In this document: in pieces, positions 32,801-35,889 of the stretch
Layout: each line of letters opens with the position of its first letter
How positions within the stretch are numbered: the first letter of the stretch is position 1
From: Pseudonocardia sp. MH-G8
GTDB lineage: Bacteria > Actinomycetota > Actinomycetes > Mycobacteriales > Pseudonocardiaceae
NCBI RefSeq assembly: GCF_002262885.1
Contig: NZ_NKYF01000015.1
Coordinates: forward strand, 1-64,000
Length of the DNA: 64,000 bases
Direction: 5' to 3'
The notes under the pieces: model-generated
What the model was told of the DNA's origin: nothing
Database searches by the model: none
The model's input: only the letters and a program-made list of their open reading frames with translations
Made by a program: the position numbers and the translations under genes

Positions 32801-34993
32801 GGACCGGGACTCGTCGGAAGGGTCGGCGACGGAGTCGGTGGGGCTGCCGGAGTCGGTCGGGCTGCCGGAGTCGGTCGGGCTGCCGCCGCCCGCCCTCGAC
32901 CCGCTCTGCCCCCCTCCCGCGGACTCCGACGCCTGCGGCGCGCGCTGTTCCGCCGGGCCCTCGTCGCGGCCGCCGGACTCCCGGGCCTCACCATCGGGAG
33001 CGCCCCCGCCGGACGATGTCCCGGAGCTCCCCGAGTCCCCCTGCCCCTCGTCACGACCACCGGAAGTCCCGGCATCGGTGCCGCTCCCACCGGACGACCT
33101 CTCGGAGCTCCCCGAGTCCCCCTGCCCCTCGCCGCGAGAGGTGACGTCCTCCGAATCCCCGTGCACGTCCGGCGAGTCCTCGACCGATGTCGACACGTCG
33201 GGCGACCCGCTGTCCGACGACGAGTCCGGGTGCGATGTCCGGCCATCGCCGCCGTCGCCCTCGCCACCGCGCGCGGTGGAGGAGTCGGAATCCAGACCGC
33301 CGTCGGACGACGGCTGCGTCCGGGCGTCCGCATCGACGCTGTTCGACGGGCCGTCCGCCGAGGTCCTGCCGGTGTCCGGGGAGGAGTCCCCTCCGCCCGA
33401 GAGCAGGGACTCGAGGCCGTCGACCGCGCTGGAGACCATGTTGATCGCGCCGAGCAGGGCCGCGTTCGGCGCCGCCACCGAGGCGAGCGCATGGACGTTG
33501 TCGATCGCGGCCGAGACGTTGCCGATCGACTTCACCACGGCGGCCGTCGGGCCCGTGGAGCCCTCGGAGTAGGGGTTCCTGCGGCCGCTGTACTTGTCGA
33601 CGTTGAGCAGACCGTCCGAGATGTTGAACTCGCCACCGGTGGCCGTCGACGCGGCCAGGTTCGCCGGCATGACGAGGGCCATCTGCCATCCGAGGAAGGC
33701 GGCGTGCCCGCCCAACCGCAGCCACGGGCTCGTGTACCGGACGTGGTTCAGCTTGAGGCCGTGCCGGACCGCGGCCGCCGCGACGTTCCGAGGCAGGCCC
33801 GCGTTGTCGTCCCACCGCAGCTTGCGGGTGAACGGGTGCTCCCGCGCGAGGGGGAGCCCGTTCCGGTCGGTCGCCACCGCGGATGGCCCGTCCCCCGACG
33901 AGTCGCCGGAGGAACCACGGTCCGTCCCGCCCGAGGACTTCCCACCCGGCGAACCGTCCGAGTCCAACCCGTCCGAGGACGACGTGTCCGTCCGGCTCGG
34001 ACCCTGCCCACCCGGCGTACCGCCGGGCGAGCCGCTGTCCGACTTGGCCGGAGGGCCTTCGCTCGACGTCCCGTTCGGTCCCCCGCCGCCCGACGAGTCC
34101 CCGGCCTTCCCGGACGGGCCGGGGCTGTCGCCGATGTCCGGGCCGTCCTTGCCGCCCGGGCCGAGGTTCACGCCCGGGCCGTCGAGTTTCAGGGCGCTGA
34201 CGTTGTCGAGCCCGATGTTGCTGTTCCTCGTGAGGTTGCGGGCCAGCAGGCCGCCGCCGCCCACGATGGCGGCGCTGATGGCCGCGGACTTGGCTGCGTT
34301 GCTCAGGGAATCGAGGTCCCAGCCGTCGCGCCCGCGGACGCCGTCCTCCCCGCTCTCCTCGTGCGCGTTGTGCTCGTCGATCTGCGCCTTCTGGATCGCG
34401 GCGTCCAGTCCGACCTCGAAGGCGACCTCTCCGGCGATCGTCGCGCCCAGTTGCAGGAGAAACTTGGTGACGGACCAGGCGATCTGCTGCAGGGACCTGC
34501 TGGCGATCTGGTTGACCAGGTTCCTCAGCACCTGGGTGAGACCGACCTTGAGCACCTCGACGACGGTCCTGGCGAAGAACACGCCGAACGGGATGGCGAG
34601 CAGCGTGAGGAACGCGACCAGGGCGACCGCCGCCATGACGATGAACATGATCTTGGCTTTTTGGATGTCGGCGGCAGCGTTCTGCGCGGTCTTCGCCAGC
34701 TCCCGGGCGTCGTCCGCCGAGTCCGCGAGCGGCTTCTCCAGCCACCCGCGCAGGAACGAGTCGAGGGCCCCGGCGGTCTCGCCGTCCATGGCCGCGTCGA
34801 CGTCGGCGGCCACGCCCCCCGCTTCGGCTGCGGCCTCGTCCAGGGCGTCGCCGAACTCCTGCCACGCCCATGCGATCGCCCTCAGTCCGCCCTCGGAGCC
34901 TTCCGGCCACGAGATGCCGACGACGACCTTGAGGAAGTTCTGGAGCTCGGCAGGCAGCTCGGTGACCTCGTCCTCACCGCCGGTGCCTGCCAT
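8870..34993 (-). CDS. Giant 8,707-residue modular T7SS protein
   Basis: One uninterrupted 26,124-nt frame from ATG 34993, with a GGGGGGTGAGG ribosome-binding site. Order: WXG100/CpnT-like N-terminus (1-230), a conserved patch (about 368-535), an S/D/G/P-rich linker to about 1175, an unrecognised domain (1175-1665), two degenerate ADP-ribosyltransferase-like blocks (about 2235-2405 and 2552-2705), a glycosyltransferase-like block (2850-3100), an unrecognised beta-rich stretch (3145-4610), coiled coils (4615-5285), acidic spacers, then duplicated modules around a metzincin-like site at 6822-6832. I found no cysteine. The N-terminal export-type domain and the neighbouring WXG100 and EspB/PPE-like genes suggest it is exported by this T7SS, perhaps as a polymorphic toxin or surface protein. 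No intact toxin domain is seen at the C-terminus. I recall similar giants labelled 'lonely Cys domain-containing' in databases; the match needs checking. Confidence 0.9.
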   Translation of the reverse strand: MAGTGGEDEVTELPAELQNFLKVVVGISWPEGSEGGLRAIAWAWQEFGDALDEAAAEAGGVAADVDAAMDGETAGALDSFLRGWLEKPLADSADDARELAKTAQNAAADIQKAKIMFIVMAAVALVAFLTLLAIPFGVFFARTVVEVLKVGLTQVLRNLVNQIASRSLQQIAWSVTKFLLQLGATIAGEVAFEVGLDAAIQKAQIDEHNAHEESGEDGVRGRDGWDLDSLSNAAKSAAISAAIVGGGGLLARNLTRNSNIGLDNVSALKLDGPGVNLGPGGKDGPDIGDSPGPSGKAGDSSGGGGPNGTSSEGPPAKSDSGSPGGTPGGQGPSRTDTSSSDGLDSDGSPGGKSSGGTDRGSSGDSSGDGPSAVATDRNGLPLAREHPFTRKLRWDDNAGLPRNVAAAAVRHGLKLNHVRYTSPWLRLGGHAAFLGWQMALVMPANLAASTATGGEFNISDGLLNVDKYSGRRNPYSEGSTGPTAAVVKSIGNVSAAIDNVHALASVAAPNAALLGAINMVSSAVDGLESLLSGGGDSSPDTGRTSADGPSNSVDADARTQPSSDGGLDSDSSTARGGEGDGGDGRTSHPDSSSDSGSPDVSTSVEDSPDVHGDSEDVTSRGEGQGDSGSSERSSGGSGTDAGTSGGRDEGQGDSGSSGTSSGGGAPDGEARESGGRDEGPAEQRAPQASESAGGGQSGSRAGGGSPTDSGSPTDSGSPTDSVADPSDESRSAPPAAEGSSLETSDGGARDTSENTSRTEDSASGSGRDTPNEPTADGRGADTPDEPAARSEGGSSSSGGSGSDGPVSRSEGDDTSRSAGPDASEVGGPEATPEATPEALGSTPDGTNTPDAPAASPAAPSQSSPGQSSPGQSAPNQSASNQSAPNQSGANQAGANQPGQSAQPSSSPSTSGAGRSSSAGAGPATTMSSEGPAAGGPDAELASGAPSGSPTPDAPSGQPGDAGSADLDSDGDVGGERDALGTPGPRSAEDAEGGGAASPDVRGDDRVAGGTAGDAPPSGAAPEENGPADQPDAPAPDGAPAPDGAPDGVPDAAATTGPPLRTESAQGSPAAERSDGASRPTASSASARGEQGPATATPSPSSADRRPAPAVVSDGPVRRDPVSAERGPVAPRPVADTASGATPAVGADPSARGAEERTGEGAATRASDGAGASSDLGPWRGHEVLDEALRRYGDPPDLVGSVRSEMTRLGKAPADREEVIAAFGYWEKSSAENGLSLSPGSRGPWWPRNSRDLVVEVAGAGVSPDHRILRTRGGAGGPELESRGHVMDDARAKVKTRYARLVTDSLSDLTPIPELVGEPSAWLRGEQGRPSVADVWGELSRFWSRLYEVRAGERLGNVFRWRDGFRASATHTQFGLRSEGPPAIAPQITLGVSVFGLRDLQRKIASEYPLTDDSFKDEPSVRLLDDGLTFGAETADRFRDYARDTGAGSRRAWDEALQADIAALQGYATLVYTHAGVAARGWGEGLVKNNLLALSRVPLASVRAALPERVQEFLDANAEDLTAQFDNTYRSINEESRYPLGVPLNGEMNMHTVQDYLRQAWRPLRPGEQPIPQSHVVGQLKTELQDLDTFGRRVGLPLVVIEVRAFPRRTGPDAFAQAFTLFLHWMANSRRIDDDAWRAASSSRAARSGLAGVMDEVPPALPGPGDAARVDPLTVAAGSADVEGAEEQRRGAIRELARRLHDGAVELGWFGAERWVVHVEGGDDGGTAGEGAPEGGQADADAVGDLLVAELTTLRDERGDGFPPPVPVEVVRSSRGAGESESPGWSPSGPDERRHVRVWVDEPVVVSGHVLSDEQLDAATLAPFVAAASTDLGLVDGPVEALPDVGDVLRELQELDRSGGRPTDRVALAEELARRLHPQLVPEDPGRLDVQPPTPDPGAQDDVSERSDPPVVEPDVRGHGVQPFLAELEGSNPEPSGERALEAELREGARGGGRGPDRGPAGSGDVDVPVESRTVPPAAPVGAGSQWEFLDPAAGRPSLPSFEAVWGGVGQDDEAATVAHEDPRASEVPADDPIDVAVTDPAGSSGGGVAPRDAGGPARTAGAPEAPPPRYREAPPAEPSPGEWAEIRRELHGDGDLPSWDRVREVYDRYLTRLERNGAQVPYGERAFAVQVVRFGAPAIGEPIAPAGLRGGGQDEGQAPQDGGGGADEWAASTDDIELVELPPVDGGLDEENAEQAAAATPADVPAATDVPDLPADAGADVPAVRAGTQRAPLPHDATALMQRIGSRADYSEAERRALGRTERRIRQLYLGPELRSRFRDHSNAQRESDRALLTAAAGARALDRPVVFQVMSDRHLAGAGVTTLDDGLLLAPIEAGAPSMSDGEGTVRLTAPAGTRLLPAHPAYVSTVPDPLHQRYLLLPGTTIRTSGSGADLEVEVLLAEHDVSAAPDGREDTRQAAPSTDPSARPVEVSEPPFGERAPEGPRGRFRAAPFDGPAPSSAARVRPESEWASLDSDLGGPSFASFEAVWGGEERGQEGRGQEERGREGDRGEDRDRGDGRDRGADTGPEGDDSARGDDETGSVAPHARGPLAVWAQKQPELSEEEQAAFDAVVAHAQDPSRPAPSRRQRAQLIAAAGRSRLRQAVVFTAPLPAGARDPASGVVRDGLPVAPVGQGAAAPSRATVRVLVQPGTPLLARVPGSGLAQFVLPPGTRLVPDRTPGADGARFRVDVEHGLTAGDPVRTRYEPWRETLTYGRGERGVVGRNRAVLVALAAHVNEQARTARLAGMPLPRLRIEGDGGAHTLPGEPNRERRGRIRAVEAQDVLRRLLDPGVVIEHARSVLADPSNPVEPAPRREVRVSVHEPAQFVLGSRSAPHQQPVPSHVHLGGIDGDLDLAVVERWVRAVHGAERTRPGRTPGRTLGRAGPRRRVTVWADPEALPATVRNGLRALGVRVRNPESDRPFFRHTELGDYQAATPAGRQAVVAVSVLQRYGGVWANPSVDPPEGLDLTALPSLPAGARHGVPFLPLLHTERRPSEHPPAATDLMVSPADTAFLGELLGESGSDPDSLARPGSLLERWGRFVDPSTSWVRRELRTQRWRPDAAALAPWRGGPAPTAGPDAFRFVDRATDALVRDVEAAVRAELGDGRLGGLDTLLNSLREDPESFRGSGRRAELEVGGSRGRSQVRPVTVRLVPERDGQGGDSPPAGQEISSQYYQRHTTADPGGSQDRRGARLPARVDGGMFGGYGGAGVSRAVTDGTDVITNENTYNERSIIARHRTTGPAPARVELEFEATVVTRPASRAVRGEVEGWQLGLPRHDAPSLSRAPDDGLDRALRAGLPLETYTHDSTLFDRVAAQLHPATVAPGARGRQILADFLSDASIQNLLPELLGGWHTSDPLPAGDGSPSASAVLLPFRTSSVQMRLVPVRYTDHGPVDATTWFSQRYEPLISDARLRSLYDQLIVYGGYRGSTSAIGGHSNSVEVALSKERHRVDRLDRGTLIRQILVLSEQLRAHDVDLRLEVRVVHGGRTGDGGARLRKKRLGPRRSHPLVITAPVTQRTVLATALTRPGQGTKHLPAHLTYRRGFGKSVPVSLGAAPRHLRDRVTEIVGSTEGFEDLVPRPASGPSQVAHGSDVLRAHEHGRQIEEFLSETHLATQLDESVQHHLSRTFVRRGGWTWTYLTVEVHQQILEAHDRGPATGASINESIGGRQGLSGSAGHRWQGYVGWRGAVLPAAGEAALGPIARSGYSYSRSLDVTADLIGARREQSTATSDARLVTGRSRWSLTVRRWDVEAPWRRLFPGLPGRASPRVTVEEPTDRSLESDWMITLQGDELLDHAPTDLPDGQRMGHQAALPNGNAVTLIPGSMVSYVPGITHIHRGINLALQRAGGGDMVMTLPGIPALQATHTLASSQWLLGNMRALLGDGVRGPEITFARWFFDRTGHATIQFAMYEPRFDRDAAGNPVTSTRDLAIFGRTDMTVTNSRGTQHGLLASLGLRVADTSHLPTMQPSDRDRPAGRGGVSGRYGVSWRRGTVSNAAGALEASTHAVVPTYQTFVTGMVTITATSREANFLVDAVVTFGRHFPERAGAMLAALGLARAADEVPAGTTVAPPDRQRGTGTATERVRLPAMPVRATEDQARQWGLLPPIMEATHHTNAQRWWLPVNVAPDRPVPSFHYPEDADSFRPAITDLVTQLRTHGMDGLTTQQVEEVADRLGEGLPVGTVHGALAGLLGEGVPLGAAERGFLGFTDLTVRVRMVPEGVFRVDRVVHDSWAIRNQLLGFVNEQTVEVVSAGRQTEVQAMVGGRTAGPHEGTTMAMGGVDAQASSAVSDGRGTRSGERSMRIVHYSGPTAVIRGDVRLEVVVERGARQLTGPRSEPLPLTYRIPATGLRGPSRPILPRSRGAAPVNLPWREVTVFLGADAADLRRMVRDMLAQDDRVPAALRGGGRVTQALDLLFSPELLNPHMQNVLGGASRLATVRNPDNAAEWVSVDLHPVIRNPRTLDLDAATRTESGTRHVDADASLLTEYHSVEWGPAFTPEGRRDDTGRGVGHTDLERDRDGGMAPSPALSDLRPDSDARKGPTRHVGGDAEYVVTLTVHRGMPATVAGNVRSPDVVPPARQVQQFELRRTHVGQGVTFYLADATATTTTLGPVSEAVSRAEGVRRAAADAWKEAEKRLTAVERQRDRLAQDLDRAARDELDAVTTVDDARNRANRHNVAGRSVEARRMQELADILDERTRVAADAGRARVAWEDAQRGMERALREQHLPRIEELPDDEGEQAGDRTGGDRRGGGRSGGADENERSESTDPGPERDPTSERPGSDGSTGSGAPRGGRDPRRREWAPRLPAVSEDVEEAAGAGTTGTKDSAGTKDSADTTDSSDSSDSSDGSRSDAGSVSSLGSDPDLEPFEPDTAGGGSAKPRGRPGENGMTARDPGPLHRSVQNRATSGGDDARGRSEATTDPAPGRGSETERPGAAEATAARVDAARSGASELREAAERAAGLAGILDEIEIADGRERLASLRDDRDGEVAAHAELDELLGRRDRFLVNLDGAARRELDGIGDSTDARDRELALRDAAEFLDRRLALLERLAPAVVRDDDGDARGALERLDDLLRDQERMLTAEARLAERERRRAELTDGFDADADGFAADERRELDRIDDVDEAWARVATHRDVGLGHLEIAGRLNALSEVLHEASDALLEREAARVEDSRDVAASAEERLTEAHERRDGLVEGLDEAWRREFELPTEVDTALARADEVSDLAAAHHIAAERHVEAAERMQVLAEVLEARGPLAVEAHAARSRFEESLLAFEQQRERSDDDSAGEGEDSDGEGEDSDGEGEDSGREGEDSDGEGGDSGREGGDSGREFDGAREFDGDPYAEADRDSSAGSDGSGRGDEEGAGSESDSSEADDDAWSAVDSADGTVLTWPDRDPPPEPSPEAIARADLTETRPADRFGSMDALFGAFSPPAAVVQRDPSGREHDGDSEREPDDGGEFDGGDGFGRGGTGADPDPGSEPDSDSDSDSDQDSDHGSSASSAEAIARADVMEPAPADRFGSIDALLGAFPPPAPVVPREPSGREHDGDSDRERDGGGREFGRGPGPGADFEPDSDSDQDSDHGSSASSAEAIARADVMEPAPADRFGSIDALLGASPPPAPVPGPQQEPPRASSSSETTRGSRPHHDDDERTQPEPERSPAPRWYPLRQVPEEVLLATSAPWAWVLDASGELLVGHRELGQRSPWTLLDESRRGELEARHAAPVVVDVIGARVSGTVEYSDGAWRLQVVPGHADVEEELPWGAAIESVGAAARQLTTHVTREVAPLDGVTTDIGQTRQPRPEGHRDEPTLEDVLGPSPAAPDRPVFASRTRSLPGLGPSILESWERASPEEPPLSWSVVVDRSGALRIAWRLPDWPGLFVDALQEAYRQTFPDGPLDMLEPEAFLRQLEALGYPALPLVFDADGRPRATRDDHRWVGELTRRGDRLELVNDLRGGGAARATDAPRSQVVQWTGAVAQELADELGVPVTPIARVPDDGLVRTARTGPGGVATDWTREALALPLEEDGPSQLWDPDRDSEGDPDGDPDGGSDAGSVSDAAGWAALEPDAGADDPSVEGRPSGDDVPSPSRSVRSGSDAGSSDFGGSESDGSESGGSESGGSESDSEVFGNPVLERLDERIGHLLEAVDRSGPAARLLAVLDESIEDMHGAEDPTGAAVDILASVDDGIDDFVSGQVNLALDDMVDDLSDAGWGDRLGGGDAGTDLSRNDVADDPWDDDRSDLADGPGDDARGRLMRQFAAVVGAGLARWLGRDAVPGVVAVPDGDDAADTRSAAQFALLDDELDFGNAWRTAAALFGALEAVLDGSPTPARHPLELPGSLPDDVPPEGGRLVLDEEFDPADQWGDVQVEITVPAGTPVALRIDEMGPRVVLPAGTVLQTATSGGSLLRPAELTVVAPGGDGGEPDDAPDPGSWSGGPGAQDMEMPGEPTAAPALPQVLGPPRVVRQRLDVRFDDGPGAPAAAQGAGTTGPLLRPGEVERLHRYADRWVDSVLVHHPRQRALPRMALQDAPAPGSGMSVGPERPGETTPHLQAVRDVVLDRAEERLRRWQDEERERWSRLPGSDPRRGQEPERPDVRGLVMTSVAGNPGEGPRMVRLSSRRPVALRDRFGPLWRTPGPMAPTITDPLRPHQWEERRSGAPFGRATTEYFRVKAEVPVAPAAPGADPRALWHRVTASLDKKPFIGDVHVVVRRIEAVPGRWVREVTVPLVLVGPTGPTEMLARRAEAALDSALGGRYRLPGGDQLHLRLDIVTVPRLDGVHPNPDGEVELPRAHDERLVVGVLPPDGGGHGTQHFWSADMAGSVLVHEILHALGLVDRYRGRFALGGVHDQNGVMGDGPVRGQVLLREADLERIVDVLRSEVVVQDHPLPPGTAGVPGLDGADLRGRRAAGDPAVVDAFTEDGTPVLLDATAVPAQRVTAPRHGQEATVAVSFRPGGSALAGRQLGDDPLSALRHTVPGQPGVLVRPATGPDVTPWAGAQVRNPGPLPIEADWDQGFRVDPGSAATTWDGHPLPPGTVVLLDGESFARLVQRSPAFLDAEAVQHGRPFVLVTGASGVSHRDATRWTHAMYPYQRDTFAADGPVSVADSDGFAVLALPENARWHHFRPDPAAAQRALEETRVDAMLPFVARRVAQGRVAAGLREGPPAHRGEVMRVLHGLGRQGRATGTAMDLARRVAEVILATDRAVPPPAIRTRSDWRPGEQMGVLLRAAVTRELSGNGMAPPPPLVDAVYAAYRRRWLPGHHRAHPNQRDHARAIVELGLHGRAAGPRGGASAGSAVGDPGRSGVARGESSRSGAQLAPAPDADAITAAPEPSEGRSEPAPELSHNIRTELRMAMRRADPRVGDGPEDRELDRLVEAERVRSGGEWDLRAGTGGLPAEKLGRALAREFVKGLGLLPLDEPRLRGGAAAGPEFRPEPDSPEHPVTGLQESARLDEEFGPASADMRDVMWHVPRTAPLDQVRELIVDGLPVGWSRRARQAMTPRARESWSVVVDRDGDARVVRDGLPELFWEGMHAAYRSSFPDGALVDVEVEDFQEALSGVGYPVVGVGFDVGGSPLAATDGHRWAGRLQRSGQGGLELLDDARGRQEWTGAVARRLSARLGVPVSPVDPASIRESDDAFSEWGSADGETSDRESAAGSPVAPADAPGSAAAALVDAAIGGVLEVAGRIDAAADLLGGIRRAVEDIRGSVDEWRVSNDPLDAATEVLASVHPSIRNVVNGAAGTRAAEELTTSITTVLTEFFFADGGAGGGTGRIPAALDEVLGEDRDLWGVALGLFAALDVALETVSDRLRRWADGEGFQAQQWQRIGQLPLDVAGSLPRGLWWMVDASGEFLVGHAGVGWSGPTALLARSRARDVGGAVEAERPVVAEGSGPLLSGVLVFAGQERREWELRLAVDPRLSGSVDELPWGAVIERLNRAAGQAAEQVANPVVPRVGGSSAGDVGEFRRPGPDSGVQGEALLDEMFGPVSADVRSGMSFAAQTVPLGRVRGPGSAPFPHVTGRSVVVASDGDLHIARSADELPSLIWRGMHAAYRSSFPQGALAAAAVVEFRDALVDVGYPASGVSFDVDGAPVAAADGRRWVGVVRSAEGDSDPDDLIVNNVVREEDAVRALSVPSPRVRGWTEAVAQRLADLLGVRVAPATRLPDDGLEIAEYVPPHYRMADILGEADLSGGIETESVWEFDGVSVPLSEDADRHWESGAESESVSDSASESPGPETGSGADSDSPGPEMDAGVGRAAVGAAPENGPGVGSFDGDDSSVSSDFSGSSDMDDDLSSVGSEFSAPEVAPARTVVAGAVDAAIGDLFEAGGRSRAAASLVDRLDEMVAAVLGADDPMGVARAALASTDHAIGMVLNRRAGHGAAVELAASIDAALEGLLPAGDVAGGRVVAGAGGILAAVDEVPEQDRAGWGVVAGLFAALEAALRTISDWSRARSDVEGRASSEYTVLGELREGVPQFGEDLVLAHALDPVGVEDAGSRPFDPDQVVEIRVPAGASMVRRSDGPAVRMVLPAGTRLRPALGTEGRDAFRVVLDPPPAANSPSTEAAIAALRGLLEPGPEAAGSRFAGIDAVLAGVREPGEQHTPGSGDEVREVSSYSDEWPGFLPGELPPSGATVLLDEEFERDRPLPGGTAVTVFVPSGVPVVRRSGADGLRLLLPAGTRLLVDGVRFDVGTRVVELVVLLPGDAADEGGR
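8900..18040 (-). repeat. Giant protein: duplicated C-terminal modules
   Basis: Several modules recur here. A 'SVVVDRxG ... AYRxxFPxG ... GYPxxxxxFD' block is near 17000-17470, 12130-12520 and 10500-10960. A 'WxxVDASGExLVGH' block is near 17640-18040 and 11160-11560. A helical block with GxAxxxLASxDxxI is near 16400-16640, 11640-12000 and 9660-10080. A VPAGTPVxRR ... LPAGTRL strand pair is near 15770-15960, 9370-9620 and 8900-9130. The C-terminal third is thus built by intragenic duplication. Confidence 0.65.
14330..15640 (-). other. Giant protein: metzincin-like metalloprotease domain
   Basis: Residues about 6450-6890. HEILHALGLVD at residues 6822-6832 (DNA about 14498-14530) is a complete HExxHxxGxxD zinc-binding site with the catalytic Glu. 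NGVMGDG about 20 residues later can serve as the Met-turn. The sequence before it (HLRLDIVTVPRLDG, ERLVVGVLPPDGGG) fits the strands of such a fold. This is the one block of the giant that appears to keep all catalytic residues. Confidence 0.65.
18153..18543 (-). repeat. Giant protein: tandem duplication with 261-bp period
   Basis: 130 bp at 18153-18282 recur exactly at 18414-18543. The unit encodes 87 residues containing EAIARADVMEPAPADRFGSI. A third, more diverged copy (DRFGSMDALFGAF) lies near 18710-18790. The exact identity suggests a recent duplication, ongoing gene conversion, or slippage. Confidence 0.9.
19150..21160 (-). repeat. Giant protein: four coiled-coil modules
   Basis: A module of about 110-130 residues recurs near 20790-21160, 19960-20110, 19540-19900 and 19190-19530. 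Its theme is a heptad helix with RRDxLxxxLDxxARxELD followed by AxxHxxAxxxxxAxRMxxLAxxLxxR. An acidic, Ser/Thr/Gly-rich spacer (20170-20780) separates the first copy from the rest. Confidence 0.6.
21170..25560 (-). other. Giant protein: long beta-rich region, fold unknown
   Basis: Residues about 3145-4610. Alternating hydrophobic strands with frequent Gly/Ser turns, no low-complexity breaks and no recognised motif. It carries phrases such as GGYGGAGVSRAVTDGTDVIT, SAIGGHSNSVEVALSKERHR and FLGFTDLTVRVRMVPEGVFR. It is the largest continuous folded block of the protein. Confidence 0.5.
25700..26450 (-). other. Giant protein: glycosyltransferase-like block lacking DXD
   Basis: Residues about 2850-3100. 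GRQAVVAVSVLQRYGGVWAN, followed by a conserved ATDLMVSPADTAFLGELL segment, resembles the GT32/TcdB-type nucleotide-sugar region (DxxRxxxLxxYGGxYxDxD, then NxxxxxxPxHPFLxxLL). The DXD position here reads N-P-S, so metal-sugar binding is unlikely. Confidence 0.4.
26880..27340 (-). other. Giant protein: degenerate ADP-ribosyltransferase-like block 2
   Basis: Residues about 2552-2705. AQLIAAAGRSRLRQAVVFTA, VRVLVQPGTPLLARV and LAQFVLPPGTRLVPD repeat the pattern of block 1. The catalytic arginine, serine and glutamate positions are again lost. Confidence 0.45.
27780..28300 (-). other. Giant protein: degenerate ADP-ribosyltransferase-like block 1
   Basis: Residues about 2235-2405. The order ALLTAAAGARALDRPVVFQV, then VRLTAPAGTRLLP, then HQRYLLLPGTTIRT follows an R-S-E ADP-ribosyltransferase (helix and PxxVxR strand, VPAGT strand, ExEVLLPPGTRF strand). 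The arginine is Gln, there is no STS, and the ExE position reads HQR, so the block is probably inactive. Confidence 0.45.
30000..31470 (-). other. Giant protein: unrecognised folded domain
   Basis: Residues about 1175-1665, bounded by low-complexity sequence. The composition is normal for a globular fold, with many Trp, Tyr and Phe (GPWRGHEVLDEALRRYGDPP at its start, FTLFLHWMANSRRIDDDAW near its end). I do not recognise it and see no catalytic signature. Confidence 0.5.
31470..33390 (-). repeat. Giant protein: S/D/G/P-rich linker with tandem repeats
   Basis: Residues about 535-1175 are low-complexity. Near 32290-32415 a roughly 15-bp unit encodes SPGQS/APNQS/GANQ pentads. Near 32835-32885 a 21-bp unit encodes GSPTDS repeats. 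Near 31865-31900 the unit encodes APDG repeats. The linker is disordered by composition and separates the export domain from the first folded block. Confidence 0.75.
34300..34993 (-). other. Giant protein: WXG100/CpnT-like export domain
   Basis: Residues 1-230. It opens with ELPAELQNFLKVVVGISWPE and AWAWQEFGDALDEAAAEAGG, the helical layout of the WXG100-like N-terminal domain of CpnT-type T7SS toxins. A hydrophobic hairpin follows (IMFIVMAAVALVAFLTLLAI near residues 113-132). This part is the likely recognition element for the EccC ATPase. Confidence 0.7.
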
Positions 34994-35056
34994 GCCTCAC
35001 CCCCCACTGATGCCCGCCGGGCGACGATCAGAACTGACGATCAGGACCGACGACGA

Positions 35057-35404
35057 TCAGGACTCCGCCGTCCAGCTCTCGACGTTGTCGGCGTACAGCC
35101 CGTCGATCCTGCGGGCGTTGCCCTCGTCGACGTCCGCGAGCTCGCCCGCGACGTCGACGATGTACGTGCCGGCGTCGGAGAAGTTGGTCGCGAGGACGTT
35201 CGTGTTCTCCCGGGTGCCGTCGGCTACCTGCACGTACTTGTTGGCGAACGCCTTGCCGATGTCGTCGTCGCCCCAGCAGCCCTCGCGGTCGTTCAGGACG
35301 GTGACGAGGTCGCGGTGCGCGTCGAGGAGCCGCCGACCCGCCGTCTGGGCCCGCTCGCCCGCGGCGACGGCATCGTTCTCGTCGAGCTCGAACCGGTCAG
35401 CCAC
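35057..35404 (-). CDS. WXG100-family T7SS protein
   Basis: 115 residues from GTG 35404. The frame is open further upstream, but this start overlaps the stop of the YbaB-like gene (TGA 35399-35397), so coupling supports it. It has a two-helix layout with a central CWGDDDIGKAFANKY turn, the WGD/WxG motif typical of actinobacterial ESX substrates that pair as dimers. The C-terminal helix carries YIVDVAGELADVDEGNARRI. It lies 63 nt upstream of the giant gene in the same operon and is a candidate partner for the giant's WXG100-like N-terminus. Confidence 0.75.
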   Translation of the reverse strand: MADRFELDENDAVAAGERAQTAGRRLLDAHRDLVTVLNDREGCWGDDDIGKAFANKYVQVADGTRENTNVLATNFSDAGTYIVDVAGELADVDEGNARRIDGLYADNVESWTAES

Positions 35405-35840
35405 GGCGGACGTCCCGCGGGTCGCGCACCGGCGCACCGAGCCCCTCCAGCAGCGGGGCCATGAGCGCGTTGATGGCCTTGCGCGGATCGACCTTCCCGG
35501 TGGCGATGCCGACCAGGTCCAGCCCCCCGACACTGTCCGGGTTCATCGTCGCGGCCATCTTCTCGAGGCTCTCCAGCCGGCCCTGCTTGAGGGTCTCCAC
35601 GATGCGGTGGCCCAGCTCGGTGGGGGCGACCGTCTTGTACTTCGACCCGTGGAAGGCCACCTCGGTCAGGTCGCCACGGCCGTCGAAGGTCATGGAGAAC
35701 GTGTTGTCCTTCGCGCGGACGGTGGTCGTCTCGTCCTGCCAGACCCGGCCGAGGGCGTCGAGCCTGCGCCGTTCGTCGTCGAGGCGGGCCATGGGGTCGT
35801 CGGTGCCGTGGAAGAACTCGTCGGTGTCACGCTCGGCCAT
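35397..35840 (-). CDS. YbaB/EbfC-like protein of the T7SS operon
   Basis: 147 residues from ATG 35840, with GAAGGAGAT placed well upstream. The N-terminal half has the pattern DDERRRLDALGRVWQDETTT, VRAKDNTFSMTFDGRGDLTE, VAFHGSKYKTVAPTELGHRI, matching the YbaB/EbfC fold (helix, strands with VxVxxxG, helix). T7SS loci of actinobacteria often carry such proteins beside WXG100 genes. Classical YbaB binds DNA, but whether this one does, or acts as a chaperone, cannot be told. The C-terminal 60 residues (MAATMNPDSVGGLDLVGIAT) are specific to this type. It is followed by an 8-nt overlap with the WXG100 gene. Confidence 0.7.
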   Translation of the reverse strand: MAERDTDEFFHGTDDPMARLDDERRRLDALGRVWQDETTTVRAKDNTFSMTFDGRGDLTEVAFHGSKYKTVAPTELGHRIVETLKQGRLESLEKMAATMNPDSVGGLDLVGIATGKVDPRKAINALMAPLLEGLGAPVRDPRDVRRG

Positions 35841-35889
35841 GCCAGATCTCCTTCTCGGTAATGCCTCACAACGGGCCCGGTCCGCCCGG

